A DNA stretch of 42,430 nt from the NCBI RefSeq assembly GCF_009766065.1, contig NZ_LMUE01000002.1:1650871-1693300 (forward strand). The letters are read 5' to 3'. The number at the start of each line of letters is the position of its first letter. Position 1 is the stretch's first letter. Positions 33,716-42,095 of the stretch are shown one piece after another. The notes under the pieces are model-generated. The model was not told the DNA's origin. It did no database searches and worked only from the letters and a program-made list of their open reading frames with translations. Both the position numbers and the translations under genes were made by a program. This stretch comes from Dyella sp. S184. GTDB taxonomy: Bacteria > Pseudomonadota > Gammaproteobacteria > Xanthomonadales > Rhodanobacteraceae.

Positions 33716-35365
33716 ATGCACCGTATCAAAGGGGATTTCTGGTTCAACCAAGTCGCGGTAGTCGTCGCATATGCGGTGACCTACATTCTGCTGCGCCCGG
33801 TATCGGATGCACACTTTCCGGTCACAGCTGGGCTTCGCCTTAGTTGTCTTTTGCTGGTGCCTTACCGATTTTGGCCAGCTTTGGTTGTTGGCGAACTACT
33901 CCCGCTTGCGTACTTTGATTTTCTCTGCCTGGCTCAGTTCGGCCCCATGGCTGTCTTGCTCGAAACAATGCCACCTATCGCTCTCGCAATGCCGATTGTT
34001 TGGTGGTGTAAAAGTCGCCTCGCATTGTTTCCAAATAAACGACTTATCAACGTCAAGACGTTGCTCATCTGCGGATTGCTGGTATCGCTGGTTTGGGCAC
34101 TCGTCAATTTCGGTACGATGGCAACGGTCCGTCTGCCCGCTGGAACTCCGCCCCTGCGACTAAAGTCACTGATGGTTGTTGGCCTCTTCGTCGGAAAGTA
34201 CATTTCGATACTCGCCGTTGTGCCATGGGTACTGATAGCGAAAATGGACTATAGCGCTGGCCTGCTTCGCTCAAGACTTCAACGCTTTGCCAAGAGTCGC
34301 TTATTGATAGAGACAGTTGGCCTCATTCTTCCCGCACTTATTGCTCTTTCCTGGCTGAGCCTGCATGGCAACGAGGATGCCAAGCAACTTACACGGATGG
34401 TAATGTTCTTGCCTGTCTTATGGCTGACTATCAGGTACGGTTGGCGGGCAGCAGTGCTAGGTGGAACGCTCGCAATCATTTGCATTTGCATCGCGATTGC
34501 ATCTCGCCCAGAACCCGATCTCCTGCAAGCACAAGCCTTCATTGCTTTTGCAGTGACTACTCTCTTTGCCATAGGTGCACGGATCACAGCCCAGAACCTG
34601 CAAGAAATGCGGAGGTGCCTCGATGCAAAAGGCGCCATGGAGCTTGCTCGGAAGGGCTTGTACCAGGGTGAGCTTCGCTTGCGTCAAACGGCAACAGCAC
34701 TGGAGCAAGTCAGGAGTACGTTACAACTATCGCACGGCCGTTTACTCGATCGTTTCAAGCATCTGCTGCAAGCTTCCGAGAGTCAGAATTTCTACAGGCA
34801 AGCCGCTGCAACAAGCAGCCAGGTTTACCGACTTGCAGATAGCATGCATCCTGTTGCTTGGCGCGATAGAGGCTTAGCTTCAGCCCTTCAGGAGACGATT
34901 GCACGTACCCTTGATGAAGCGGGGATGGCTTACTTTTGCCAGATCAAGGGGCGTGGCTTGAACCAGCTCGATCCCTGCATTCAAGCAGCTATCTATCGTT
35001 TGGCTTGCGAAACGGTGGTCTACATCTGCGGGGAAGAGACCTGTCTCACCATCACCCTATCTTTGCGTGGAGGGGAAACAAACGGCGAACGTTGGGCGGT
35101 TCTTCGTTTAGAAGGTGAAGTTCAGGAGCTTCAGATGATGGATCCTTCATACAGAAAACTAGAGCGCGAATATCTGGCTGCTCGATTTGGAGCAAATGGA
35201 CTGGGCTTGGCATCCATGCGTGACCACGCCAACCTCTATGAAGGCGAACTCCACGTCAAATCGACCCACGAGAAGCTTCGAATTACTTTCTTACTACAGG
35301 ATGTGAGAAAAAGAGAGCGAGAGCAGTCAACCGCTCCCGCTCAAACTCAGCTATGGGTGAATTAA
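33716..35365 (+). CDS. MASE1 membrane sensor with degenerate histidine-kinase module
   Basis: A 549-residue protein. Residues 1-290 form about eight membrane helices of the MASE1 type (NQVAVVVAYAVTYILL, VTAGLRLSCLLLVPYRFWPALVVGE, LWLTIRYGWRAAVLGG). A coiled segment (about 300-360) leads to a region like HPK7 kinases of the NarX/UhpB group: MHPVAWRDRGLASAL (about 376-390) matches the conserved motif after the H-box. GLGLASMRDHANLYEGEL (about 496) is the G2 ATP-lid box. The phospho-acceptor H-box (ELHD type) is not recognisable. The N-box Asn position reads IYRLACETVVYICGEE, without the NAxxH pattern. Kinase activity is therefore doubtful. No response regulator is adjacent; the LuxR gene is the nearest candidate partner. 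Start ATG follows a weak AGG. Confidence 0.75.
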   Translation: MHRIKGDFWFNQVAVVVAYAVTYILLRPVSDAHFPVTAGLRLSCLLLVPYRFWPALVVGELLPLAYFDFLCLAQFGPMAVLLETMPPIALAMPIVWWCKSRLALFPNKRLINVKTLLICGLLVSLVWALVNFGTMATVRLPAGTPPLRLKSLMVVGLFVGKYISILAVVPWVLIAKMDYSAGLLRSRLQRFAKSRLLIETVGLILPALIALSWLSLHGNEDAKQLTRMVMFLPVLWLTIRYGWRAAVLGGTLAIICICIAIASRPEPDLLQAQAFIAFAVTTLFAIGARITAQNLQEMRRCLDAKGAMELARKGLYQGELRLRQTATALEQVRSTLQLSHGRLLDRFKHLLQASESQNFYRQAAATSSQVYRLADSMHPVAWRDRGLASALQETIARTLDEAGMAYFCQIKGRGLNQLDPCIQAAIYRLACETVVYICGEETCLTITLSLRGGETNGERWAVLRLEGEVQELQMMDPSYRKLEREYLAARFGANGLGLASMRDHANLYEGELHVKSTHEKLRITFLLQDVRKREREQSTAPAQTQLWVN

Positions 35366-35375
35366 AGCGTCAATT

Positions 35376-35843
35376 TCATTGTGAAATCACACTACCACCG
35401 ATGCAGTTGTAGGGGTCTGTGCAACCAGTCAACGAAGCATTTACAAGCAACGTTCCGTTGGATTGTGGTGTCGCAGTCACCTGTACTACGTTGTCGGAGT
35501 AGACCCTCTCTCTCAATGATGCATTGACTGTTGTTGCCTGTGCAGCGGATTGTTGAGACGTTCCGGCGCTCTGAGCATCAGTGCCAATGGGAAGCACAAA
35601 AATGACTTGGTTGGCTGTTGCAAAGGCAGCTCGCACCTTTCCGTTAGAGTCATTGACTTGGATGTATCGAATCCCATCTCTAGCAAAGAGATACACGTGG
35701 TAGTGCGGACTAGCACTCACATCATTGGTATTCGGCCAGGATTGACCTAGCCCCGTTGAAGGTAGCTTGGCTGCTAACCCAGGCGTCGATAGAACCAAGC
35801 CAAATAGTCCAACCAAAACGATCTTACGTGATATGCAGAACAT
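35376..35843 (-). CDS. Secreted protein of unknown function
   Basis: A 155-residue exported protein. The start ATG at 35841-35843 follows GGACGGGGG and gives the signal peptide ISRKIVLVGLFGLVLSTPGLAA. The mature part has HYHVYLFARDGIRYIQVNDSNGKVRAAFATANQVIFVLPIG, a two-strand motif. A Gln/Ser/Ala stretch and a C-terminal Cys pair (GCTDPYNCIGG) follow. I have a vague memory of similar short periplasmic proteins in Xanthomonadales but no function. It is convergent with the MASE1 gene, 10 bp apart. Confidence 0.65.
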   Translation of the reverse strand: MFCISRKIVLVGLFGLVLSTPGLAAKLPSTGLGQSWPNTNDVSASPHYHVYLFARDGIRYIQVNDSNGKVRAAFATANQVIFVLPIGTDAQSAGTSQQSAAQATTVNASLRERVYSDNVVQVTATPQSNGTLLVNASLTGCTDPYNCIGGSVISQ

Positions 35844-35858
35844 AAAGCCCCCGTCCAT

Positions 35859-36221
35859 TCATAGCGGCACACATATGCCGATAGAAAGGTAGCACCAACG
35901 CTTATCGGCAATGTTCTGGAAAGCATTGAGCACGGTCTGCTGGTATTGCGCCAACGCCGCGTTGTAATCCGCAATCGCGGCCCTGCGCTGAGCCATCAGG
36001 GCGCTACCGTGGAAAATCGGCTGAGTAAGCGAAACGCCCGCGCTCCAGATCGAGCCCGCAGCCGTGAACGGGTTACCTGGTTTGAATGCTTCAGAACCCA
36101 GCGACGCGGACAGCGAAATATGCGGAAGCAGATTGGCCGTAGCAACGCCTACCTGTGCAGAGGTCGCATGCACCGATGCTTTCCGGGAGCACGGATAGGC
36201 CAGGTTATGGAGTTCAAACAA
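35859..36221 (-). pseudogene. Fragment of an RND-type outer-membrane efflux channel (OprM/NodT)
   Basis: The internal part is unmistakable: AQVGVATANLLPHISLSASLGSEAF, WSAGVSLTQPIFHGSALMAQRRAAIADYNAALAQYQQTVLNAFQNIAD. This is the second half of the trimeric channel's helical barrel. Both ends are wrong: it opens with unrelated residues and closes with DKRWCYLSIGICVPL after the expected NIAD. The lipoprotein signal, the first repeat and the C-terminus are missing. No pump genes are near. It is a decayed remnant. Confidence 0.75.
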
Positions 36222-36413
36222 TCCGTCCTGTCGGCAACAATAGGAGTCGAATCGACCAGCACGCCATCGTCCACCGATTCAGCCGCGTAAGGGCGGGAAC
36301 CGCTGATCCAGCACCTGCAGTGCTCGCTAGCTAGCGCTCCTCTCCTTGCTAAACCAAAGATAGAGAATTGCTACGGCTCAGGGGCGCTCGGTGCATCGGC
36401 GAACAACCGGAAT

Positions 36414-36635
36414 TCACTGGCGGGAACCATTTGCAGCGATGGCGACAGGACGGCTAGAGGATCCGTCATAGTTGCCTGTGTCGGGGTCGGCTGTATGACA
36501 CCACATAACAACACCATCGAATGACCCTCCAAGGTAAGCGGCGTGCTCCCTAGCTAGCGCTTCGCTCTTGAAGCATTGCGTGATCGCCTTGCACCCACCA
36601 CGAAAACCCTGCACAACATAGATTGTGTGTGGCAT
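36414..36635 (-). CDS. Small protein of unknown function
   Basis: A 73-residue protein, MPHTIYVVQGFRGGCKAITQCFKSEALAREHAAYLGGSFDGVVMWCHTAD..., with AGGAGAAGGGAG directly before the ATG at 36633-36635, a strong ribosome site. The opening strand-turn-helix (IYVVQGF ... CFKSEALAREHAAYLGG ... DGVVMW) reads like a compact ferredoxin-like domain. No family is recognised. It stands alone in a decayed region. Confidence 0.55.
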   Translation of the reverse strand: MPHTIYVVQGFRGGCKAITQCFKSEALAREHAAYLGGSFDGVVMWCHTADPDTGNYDGSSSRPVAIAANGSRQ

Positions 36636-36659
36636 CTCCCTTCTCCTGACTCCTCGCAA

Positions 36660-37020
36660 CCATTCAGAGCCAATGTGTCATCAGAAGACATGCCGAAGAA
36701 CTGACAGAACCTACAGGTTCGCTCGAAGGTGCATCTCTCTATCGTTGCCAATAGGTCGCCCAAGTTCACCGAGCATCTGCAACATGGTCGAGTTGGCATG
36801 CCAGGTTGCTCGAACAACGGTTGACTTCTGTGGGTTATTCAATGGATACACCTCGGCGCCCAATCCCCCTCGGGCGCCATTTTTTTGGCTTGCGTAAGGT
36901 CCCTGGTACACGCTGACACGTAAGCGAAGACCGATGCGATGTCAGAGGACGATGGCTATCGTGCTCTGGCATGCTAGGGGGCATGCGCTGGCCGGTGCCT
37001 ACCTGCAATAGGGGGAACTC
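36660..37020. other. Non-coding or decayed stretch
   Basis: No reliable gene is seen. One minus-strand frame (about 36711-36911, containing EVYPLNNPQKSTVVRATWHANS) has protein-like composition but lacks a good start and carries a plus-strand terminator inside it. I do not call it. Confidence 0.4.
36855..36886 (+). terminator. Intrinsic terminator (GGCGCCC/GGGCGCC + T7)
   Basis: A 7-bp perfect stem with a 10-base loop is followed by A and seven T on the plus strand. No intact plus-strand gene precedes it; the nearest is the MASE1 gene 1.5 kb away, behind convergent genes. It may terminate an unrecognised small RNA or be left from a lost gene. Confidence 0.75.
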
Positions 37021-37312
37021 ATGTACCGGCAACTCATCCTTGCGGCCGTGCTTGGTCTGGCGTGCACATCCGCTACCCCTGCCTACTAGCTTGCGCCGTC
37101 CCAGCCCTTACAACAGACGCAGCAGACACCACCCCCGCACGATGATCACCTCATCGAGTCAGGGAGCTACGTCAACAAGGCTGGAAATACGGTGCATCGG
37201 CCTGCGCATATTGAATCGTGACGCGCACCCACGGGCGCGACAGCGCAATGCCACGACGCCGGCTACAACTTCAGCCAAAGCCATCGAGGACCCCAGCAAG
37301 ATAGGCGTTAAT
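37021..37312 (+). pseudogene. DUF3761-family secreted protein, interrupted
   Basis: ATG 37021 follows AGGGGGAAC and opens a signal peptide (MYRQLILAAVLGLACTSATPAY) that ends at once in TAG (37087-37089). The same frame continues with DDHLIESGSYVNKAGNTVHRPAH, a second stop (TGA), then APTGATAQCHDAGYNFSQSHRG. This order (HLIExGxYxNxxGNTVHxPAH ... APxGATAxCxDxxYxFSQ) is the DUF3761 signature. Two stops and a lost C-terminus (no GTCSHHGGV) make it a pseudogene. The 3' end meets the glycosylase fragment encoded on the other strand. Confidence 0.75.
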
Positions 37313-37455
37313 CGCTAGGCGCGTCGGCGCATGCGCCGTGAAGCGGTCGAGTTGCAGGTGATGCTTGTACCCGCGCGTGTTCCCGCGAAGCACTGCCCGA
37401 ACCAGCAACCCCTCCCGCCATAGTGCGACGAGGCCTTGAGCGTCTAGGTAACCAA
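37271..37455 (-). pseudogene. Fragment of a pyrimidine-dimer DNA glycosylase
   Basis: The minus-strand frame ending at TGA 37271-37273 reads YLDAQGLVALWREGLLVRAVL, RGNTRGYKHHLQLDRF and LAINAYLAGVLDGFG. This closely fits the T4 endonuclease V-like pyrimidine-dimer glycosylase family (YLDxxGLVAxWREALLAxxVL.GxTRGYxHHPQLxRF). The expected N-terminus (MRLWxxHP) with the catalytic N-terminal residue and the C-terminal half are absent, so it cannot work. No start codon with ribosome site is present. Confidence 0.7.
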
Positions 37456-37663
37456 CTTCTTTTGGGAGCTTTTCGCCGCTTGGTCGGTGGTGAGCGAATA
37501 CGGTGAGAAGGACTTCGTGCTGGAACGGATCCGCCGCTTATAGCGGCGCTCGCTTAAGTTAATGATGTCGCCATCCCACGACAGCGCTGTAAGGGCTTTG
37601 ACATCAACCCATGTCAAAGTCGGAAAGGTACTGCGCATGAAGTTTGAGCTGGCGCGGGCAAGA

Positions 37664-37718
37664 GGTAGGTAGCGATTTGATTTGGCCAAATCATCCTCTA
37701 CCACCTACCCGTTTTTTT
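37664..37718 (+). terminator. Long-stem terminator with T7
   Basis: The inner palindrome TGATTTGGCCAAATCA (37678-37693) is flanked by GGTAGGT (37664-37670) and ACCTACC (37703-37709). CG and seven T then follow on the plus strand. The gene it served is not intact; the DUF3761 pseudogene is the nearest plus-strand candidate. Confidence 0.65.
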
Positions 37719-37866
37719 GTTGCGCCAAAGCACAGCCTGGTATGCGTGGGAGTGTCCATGCCAGAGCGGACAAGTAGCGCCGATTGAACGATGAGCTAGT
37801 GCGATACCGTGAGCCGGGAACATGGGGAAAATTGCGGCGCACCGATCATTTCGACCGGTCACAGAG

Positions 37867-37880
37867 GCTTGCCGGCAAGC
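37867..37880. promoter_or_regulatory. 14-bp palindrome upstream of the phosphoesterase operon
   Basis: GCTTGCCGGCAAGC is a perfect palindrome about 63 bp before the GTG start. Its position suits an operator for the phosphoesterase-peroxidase pair. There is no match to a PHO box, and the regulator is unknown. Confidence 0.35.
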
Positions 37881-37942
37881 GCTGACAAGCCCACTACAGA
37901 TCGCCAACGACTGCAGCCACACTTGTGAAGAGGAGTTTAACC

Positions 37943-39754
37943 GTGAGGATGAAACATACCGCGGCGCTGACCCTGCTGCTGGCAACAGCGGCCTGCCCGG
38001 CCGGAACGGCCTTGGCACAAACCAGCCCCAACCTGCTGGTCGATGGTGGTGGCGAGTCTGGTGCCTGCACTGCGGATTTTAAAGCAGTGACCACCGTGCC
38101 GGGCTGGACTGTGCTGTACGGCAGCCCTAGCGTGGTGTGTTATTCGAGCGCGAAGTTCTCTACTCCCAGTTCCCCAGCGCCCGGCAACGGTTTCATCGCC
38201 ACCGGCCCTTACGGCAACGCGGCCATCAGCCAGACAGTGAATGTGTCCTCGGATGGCGCCGCTATCGACGGCGGCGGTGTGAGCTACACCTTGTCCGGCT
38301 GGCTCGGCGGTTGGGGCAGCTATAGCGCGTACACTCAGGTAAGCGCCACTTTTCTCAGTGCCAGTGGTCAACCGCTGGGTGCGTCGGTGCAGATGCCGAC
38401 CGTGTCGGCCTCGCAGCGCAATGACGATAATGCGTTCCTGGCACGCTCGACCGCCGGAAAGATTCCTGCCGGCACCCGCTCCATCGAGGTGCTGGTGCAG
38501 TTCCTCGGCACGCCCGTCGATTCCTACAACGTCAGCTACGCCGACAATTTGTCGTTGACGCTCTCGACCTCACTATCGGCGCCGCCACTAGACACCCCAG
38601 TCTCCACGGTGCCGGCCTATGACCACGTGTTCGTGGTGCAGATGGAGAACACCAATTTCTCGCAGGTCATTGGCGACACCAGCGATGCGCCGTTCATCAA
38701 TGGGCTGGCCAACCGCGGCACGCTGCTGACTAATTACAGCGGCACCTATCACCCGAGTGACGAGAACTACTTAGCCATCGCCGGCGGTAGCGATTTCGTT
38801 GAAGGGGCGGTCTATTGGCCGAATATCAAGATCACCTCTCCCCATCTCGGCGACAGCCTGGAGGCTATCGGCAAGACCTGGAAAGCCTACGAGCAAGGCA
38901 TGGGTACGCCTTGCAATCTCACCACTCAGTACGATAGCTACTACGAACCTGACGACGCGCCGTTCATTAACTTTACCGATATCAGTACCAATACGGCGCG
39001 TTGCCAGGCGCACCTGTTCGATACCACGCAGCTCACCACCGATCTACAGTCCGCCGCCACGACGCCCAACTTCGCTTGGCTGGCTGCCGATGACTACAAC
39101 GACGGCGAAGCATCCGGTGACGGCTCGTCGACCAGTCTGCAGGTGCAGGATGCTTGGCTGAAGCAGACCTTGCAGCCGATCTTAAGCTCGCCGGCGTGGC
39201 TCGGTCAGCGCTCCCTGCTGGTCCTGACCTGGGATGAATCCGACGATCCTCTGGCTCTACCCGAGGAGGGCAACCATATCGCGACGATCCTGGTGGATTC
39301 GCTGGGCTTGGTCCGGCCTGGCTACGGTAGCGGCGTCAGCTACAATCACTTCAACACCGGCGTCACCATCGAGCGTGCGCTAGGCCTGCCCGCGCTCACT
39401 GCCAACGATGGCTATGCTGCCCCGATCAACGACGCCTTCGCTGCGCCTACGCCGCCGGTAGCCTCGCCTATCTTCACCAGCAGCACTGCCGAGCTGGCCG
39501 AGGGCGGCAACATCGTATTCAACTATGCCACGCCCGCCGCACAGTTCAGCACCAGCAACTGGGTGGGCATCTACAGTGCCGGCGCCACGCCCGGCACGAA
39601 CTCCTCTGACGTCTGGCAGTACGTGCCGACCGCCAACGGCAATGTTGCCCTGAGCACCGCAGGCTTGTCGCCGGGTAACTACACCGCCTACTACTTTTCC
39701 AACGGTGGCTACACCAGTCTGGCCAGTCCAATCAATTTCACCGTGACGCCCTGA
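37943..39754 (+). CDS. Secreted phosphoesterase (acid phosphatase family) with accessory beta domains
   Basis: A 603-residue exported enzyme. I chose GTG 37943, eight bases after AGGAG; ATG 37949 is a close alternative. The signal peptide is MKHTAALTLLLATAACPAGTALA. Residues about 30-215 form a DUF642-like jelly-roll (NLLVDGGGESGACTADF, GNGFIATGPYGNAAISQTVNVS). About 225-500 is the phosphoesterase (PF04185-type) domain: HVFVVQMENTNFSQVIGD with the metal-binding Glu-Asn, GTYHPSDENYLAIAGG, LAADDYNDG, LVLTWDESDD and NHIATILV. A C-terminal beta-sandwich (SNWVGIYSAG ... GNYTAYYFSNGGYTSL) follows. It likely hydrolyses phosphomonoesters or phospholipid head groups outside the cytoplasm. The peroxidase gene follows after 76 bp. 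Confidence 0.88.
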   Translation: MRMKHTAALTLLLATAACPAGTALAQTSPNLLVDGGGESGACTADFKAVTTVPGWTVLYGSPSVVCYSSAKFSTPSSPAPGNGFIATGPYGNAAISQTVNVSSDGAAIDGGGVSYTLSGWLGGWGSYSAYTQVSATFLSASGQPLGASVQMPTVSASQRNDDNAFLARSTAGKIPAGTRSIEVLVQFLGTPVDSYNVSYADNLSLTLSTSLSAPPLDTPVSTVPAYDHVFVVQMENTNFSQVIGDTSDAPFINGLANRGTLLTNYSGTYHPSDENYLAIAGGSDFVEGAVYWPNIKITSPHLGDSLEAIGKTWKAYEQGMGTPCNLTTQYDSYYEPDDAPFINFTDISTNTARCQAHLFDTTQLTTDLQSAATTPNFAWLAADDYNDGEASGDGSSTSLQVQDAWLKQTLQPILSSPAWLGQRSLLVLTWDESDDPLALPEEGNHIATILVDSLGLVRPGYGSGVSYNHFNTGVTIERALGLPALTANDGYAAPINDAFAAPTPPVASPIFTSSTAELAEGGNIVFNYATPAAQFSTSNWVGIYSAGATPGTNSSDVWQYVPTANGNVALSTAGLSPGNYTAYYFSNGGYTSLASPINFTVTP

Positions 39755-39830
39755 GCGGTCGGTCGCATCGCTGCCTGCCCCCGCCGCCGCGAGGGGCAGA
39801 GCTTTGGCAGCTCGGCGGGAGTCCTTCTCG

Positions 39831-41186
39831 ATGCAGATACAGGTTCCGTCGCGTCGGCGTTTGCTGGCATTTACCTCCGCGCTCGCGGCACTGATGTTCC
39901 TGAGCTTGAGCGGCTGCCGGCACGCTCCGGCACAGGTCAGCTCCACAACCGCAGCGCCGCAGGTTTTGAGCCCCATGGCGCGGTTGGGGAAAAAGCTGTT
40001 TTTCGATCCTTCGCTATCCGCTTCCGGCACTCAATCCTGCGCCAGTTGTCATAGCCCTGCCCGCGCCTTTGGTCCACCGAACGATCAAGCCGTGCAATTG
40101 GGCGGGCCAGGTCTGAACCTGCAAGGCCTACGCACCGTCCCCAGTCTGCGTTATGCCAGCGACACCCCGGGATTTTCGATCGGTCCCGACGCTGCGGATG
40201 ATGCAACAGCAGACGCCAGGCATGGGCGCATGGGCGCCCGCGCGGGACTGCTGGCTGCACCGGAGCCGCGCACCGCGAAGGTGGCAAACGCCAGCTCAGA
40301 GGCGCTCGTCCCGCAGGGCGGCCTATTCTGGGACGGGCGCGCGGCAAACCTGGCGCTGCAAGCGCTGGGCCCCTTGTTGAATCCGGTGGAAATGGCCAAT
40401 ACCTCCCCCGATGCCGTGGCGGAAAAGCTGCGCAAGAGCGGCTATGTGGATGATTTCAAACGAGCCGGCGGACCGCTCGTCTTCGAGGACAAGCGTCGGC
40501 TGCTGGCATTTGCGCTGCGCGCCATCGGCCAGTACCAAGTCGAAGACTCTGCCTTCCATCCCTACGACAGCAAATACGACCGGTATTTACGCGGGAACGC
40601 CAGCCTGAACGCGCCAGAACGGCGCGGCCTGGCCTTGTACGACGATCCTAAAAAGGGCAATTGCGCCGCCTGCCACCCGGATCGAAACCGTGCCGACGGC
40701 CGGCCACCCGCCTTCACGGACTATCAGTTCGAAGCCCTGGGCGTACCCCGCAACAAGACTATCGGCGCCGACGCCGATCCTGCATTTTTCGACCTTGGCC
40801 TGTGCGGCCCCTTGCGCATGGACCGTTATGCGCGGCAGGCGCAGAACTGCGGGTTATTCAAGACACCGTCGCTGCGCAACGTGGCGGCCCGGTCCGTGTT
40901 CTTCCACAACGGCGCCTTGCGCACACTCAAAGAGGTGCTGCAGTTTTACGCAGAGCGCGATACCGATCCCGGCAGGTTCTTTCCACGAACAGCGGATGGG
41001 CACATCGTCAAATTCGACGATCTTCCGGCGAAGTATCTGGCCAACGTCGATACCGTGGATGCCCCGCTTAATCGCAAGGCCGGCGACAAGCCGGCATTAG
41101 ACGATGCTGAAATCAGAGACATCCTCGCATTTCTAAGGACATTGAACGATAAGGATGTCCCCATACGAGACGAAGCCGTACGTTGA
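39831..41186 (+). CDS. Di-haem cytochrome c peroxidase (MauG-like) lipoprotein
   Basis: A 451-residue periplasmic haem protein. The start at ATG 39831 gives a lipoprotein signal ending in LSLSGC, so it is probably membrane-anchored. Two haem-binding motifs are present: CASCH (about residue 66) and CAACH (about 280). Family motifs include LGKKLFFDPSLSASGTQSCASCH, RTVPSLRY, LFWDGRA, NPVEM, FKTPSLRNVA and FFHNGALRTLKEVLQFY. It reduces peroxide with electrons from small cytochromes, or oxidises a protein partner as MauG does. The N-terminal haem region has an Ala/Asp-rich insert (PDAADDATADARHGR). It follows the phosphoesterase in the same direction and is probably co-transcribed. Confidence 0.92.
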   Translation: MQIQVPSRRRLLAFTSALAALMFLSLSGCRHAPAQVSSTTAAPQVLSPMARLGKKLFFDPSLSASGTQSCASCHSPARAFGPPNDQAVQLGGPGLNLQGLRTVPSLRYASDTPGFSIGPDAADDATADARHGRMGARAGLLAAPEPRTAKVANASSEALVPQGGLFWDGRAANLALQALGPLLNPVEMANTSPDAVAEKLRKSGYVDDFKRAGGPLVFEDKRRLLAFALRAIGQYQVEDSAFHPYDSKYDRYLRGNASLNAPERRGLALYDDPKKGNCAACHPDRNRADGRPPAFTDYQFEALGVPRNKTIGADADPAFFDLGLCGPLRMDRYARQAQNCGLFKTPSLRNVAARSVFFHNGALRTLKEVLQFYAERDTDPGRFFPRTADGHIVKFDDLPAKYLANVDTVDAPLNRKAGDKPALDDAEIRDILAFLRTLNDKDVPIRDEAVR

Positions 41187-41446
41187 ATCGCCGGTTGCAA
41201 TGGCAGGCTTCAGCTGGATGTCGTGTGACGGTGTCGTCGGTCCTCTGCCGTGCGGTGCATCTCAACGCGCAGGGCCACCGGAAAAGCCGAGGGCGGTTAT
41301 TTGAAGTAGTGCTGTGTGAAATCGAGGCCACGTCATGAACGTTCTTCCCGAGTCCCATATCCCTAGGCAAGCGTTTTAGTACCTGCCTACCGTCAAGTGC
41401 GGGAGGCGATTCAGTCTTCATATTTGCCGGACATGGTTGTCAGTTC

Positions 41447-41486
41447 TTGACATGTAACGAACGTTTCATGTAACGTTCGTTACATG
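41447..41486. promoter_or_regulatory. TetR operator and promoter overlapping the start codon
   Basis: CATGTAACGAACG (41451-41463) and CGTTCGTTACATG (41474-41486) are perfect 13-bp inverted arms around a 10-bp spacer. CATGTAACG is repeated directly at 41467. The right arm ends in the tetR ATG. TTGACA at 41447-41452 is a perfect -35, and the ATGTAA or TGTAAC region near 41468-41475 would be the -10. A TetR dimer bound here would block its own promoter. Confidence 0.8.
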
Positions 41487-42053
41487 CAAAATAGAAAAGA
41501 CGAACTGATCGAATCGCTGATCGCCTATCTGCTTGAAAACGGCTTGGCCGATCTGTCGCTGCGCCCGCTCGCAGCGGGAACCGGAACCAGCGCCCGCCTG
41601 CTGATTTACCACTTCGGGTCCAAGGAAGACTTGCTCACCGAGGTACTGGAGGCAATGCAGGCGCATGTGCGGCGATCCTTCGCCCAGTTGCTGGAAAAAC
41701 CATCGACGGCCAGGAGTTCCAAGCCACCACTCAAGCTGCTCTGGAACTGGGCCATCGCTGACGAAAACTATCTGTATCTGAAGCTGTTGTACGAACTGCA
41801 GATCCTCGCCATCCAAAATCCGGATACCTATGCGCAGTACCTCGGGCGCAATACCGATAACTGGCTTGATCTTGCGCTGACTGCACTGTCTCCCTCATTA
41901 CGCACCCCTGCCATGGCGACGCTATGCGCAGCCGTGTTCGATGGCCTGTTTATCGAACTCATGAGCAGCGGCGATCGCAAACGCACCACGCAGGCTCTCG
42001 ATTGCTTCATCCAGATGGCCACCGAAACGCTTGCAAGTCTGTCGAAAGCATGA
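41484..42053 (+). CDS. TetR-family transcriptional regulator
   Basis: A 189-residue repressor. The N-terminal helix-turn-helix (about 5-50) reads ELIESLIAYLLENGLADLSLRPLAAGTGTSARLLIYHFGSKEDLL; the ligand-binding helices follow. The YHFGSKEDLL signature is typical of the family. The start ATG lies inside the right arm of a large palindrome with no ribosome site in front, which suggests a leaderless mRNA. It probably represses itself and the membrane protease gene 42 bp downstream in the same direction. The inducer is unknown. Confidence 0.92.
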   Translation: MQNRKDELIESLIAYLLENGLADLSLRPLAAGTGTSARLLIYHFGSKEDLLTEVLEAMQAHVRRSFAQLLEKPSTARSSKPPLKLLWNWAIADENYLYLKLLYELQILAIQNPDTYAQYLGRNTDNWLDLALTALSPSLRTPAMATLCAAVFDGLFIELMSSGDRKRTTQALDCFIQMATETLASLSKA

Positions 42054-42095
42054 AGGCGTCCGCAGAGCATCCCTCACATCCATGCAGGCTGATCC

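Larger units (their letters stand above)
37320..37942. other. Decayed intergenic region before the phosphoesterase gene
   Basis: Apart from the glycosylase fragment, a terminator at 37664 and a palindrome at 37867, I see no gene. Short open frames on both strands lack ribosome sites and recognisable motifs. Confidence 0.5.

Noticed and set aside
36711..36911. Minus-strand ORF containing EVYPLNNPQKSTVVRATWHANS
   Set aside because: Composition is protein-like, but there is no ribosome site at its GTG and no family is recognised. A plus-strand intrinsic terminator lies within it. It is left uncalled.
37444..37704. 86-codon minus-strand ORF upstream of the glycosylase fragment
   Set aside because: It has no ribosome site, overlaps the long terminator stem, and the sequence has no recognisable motif.
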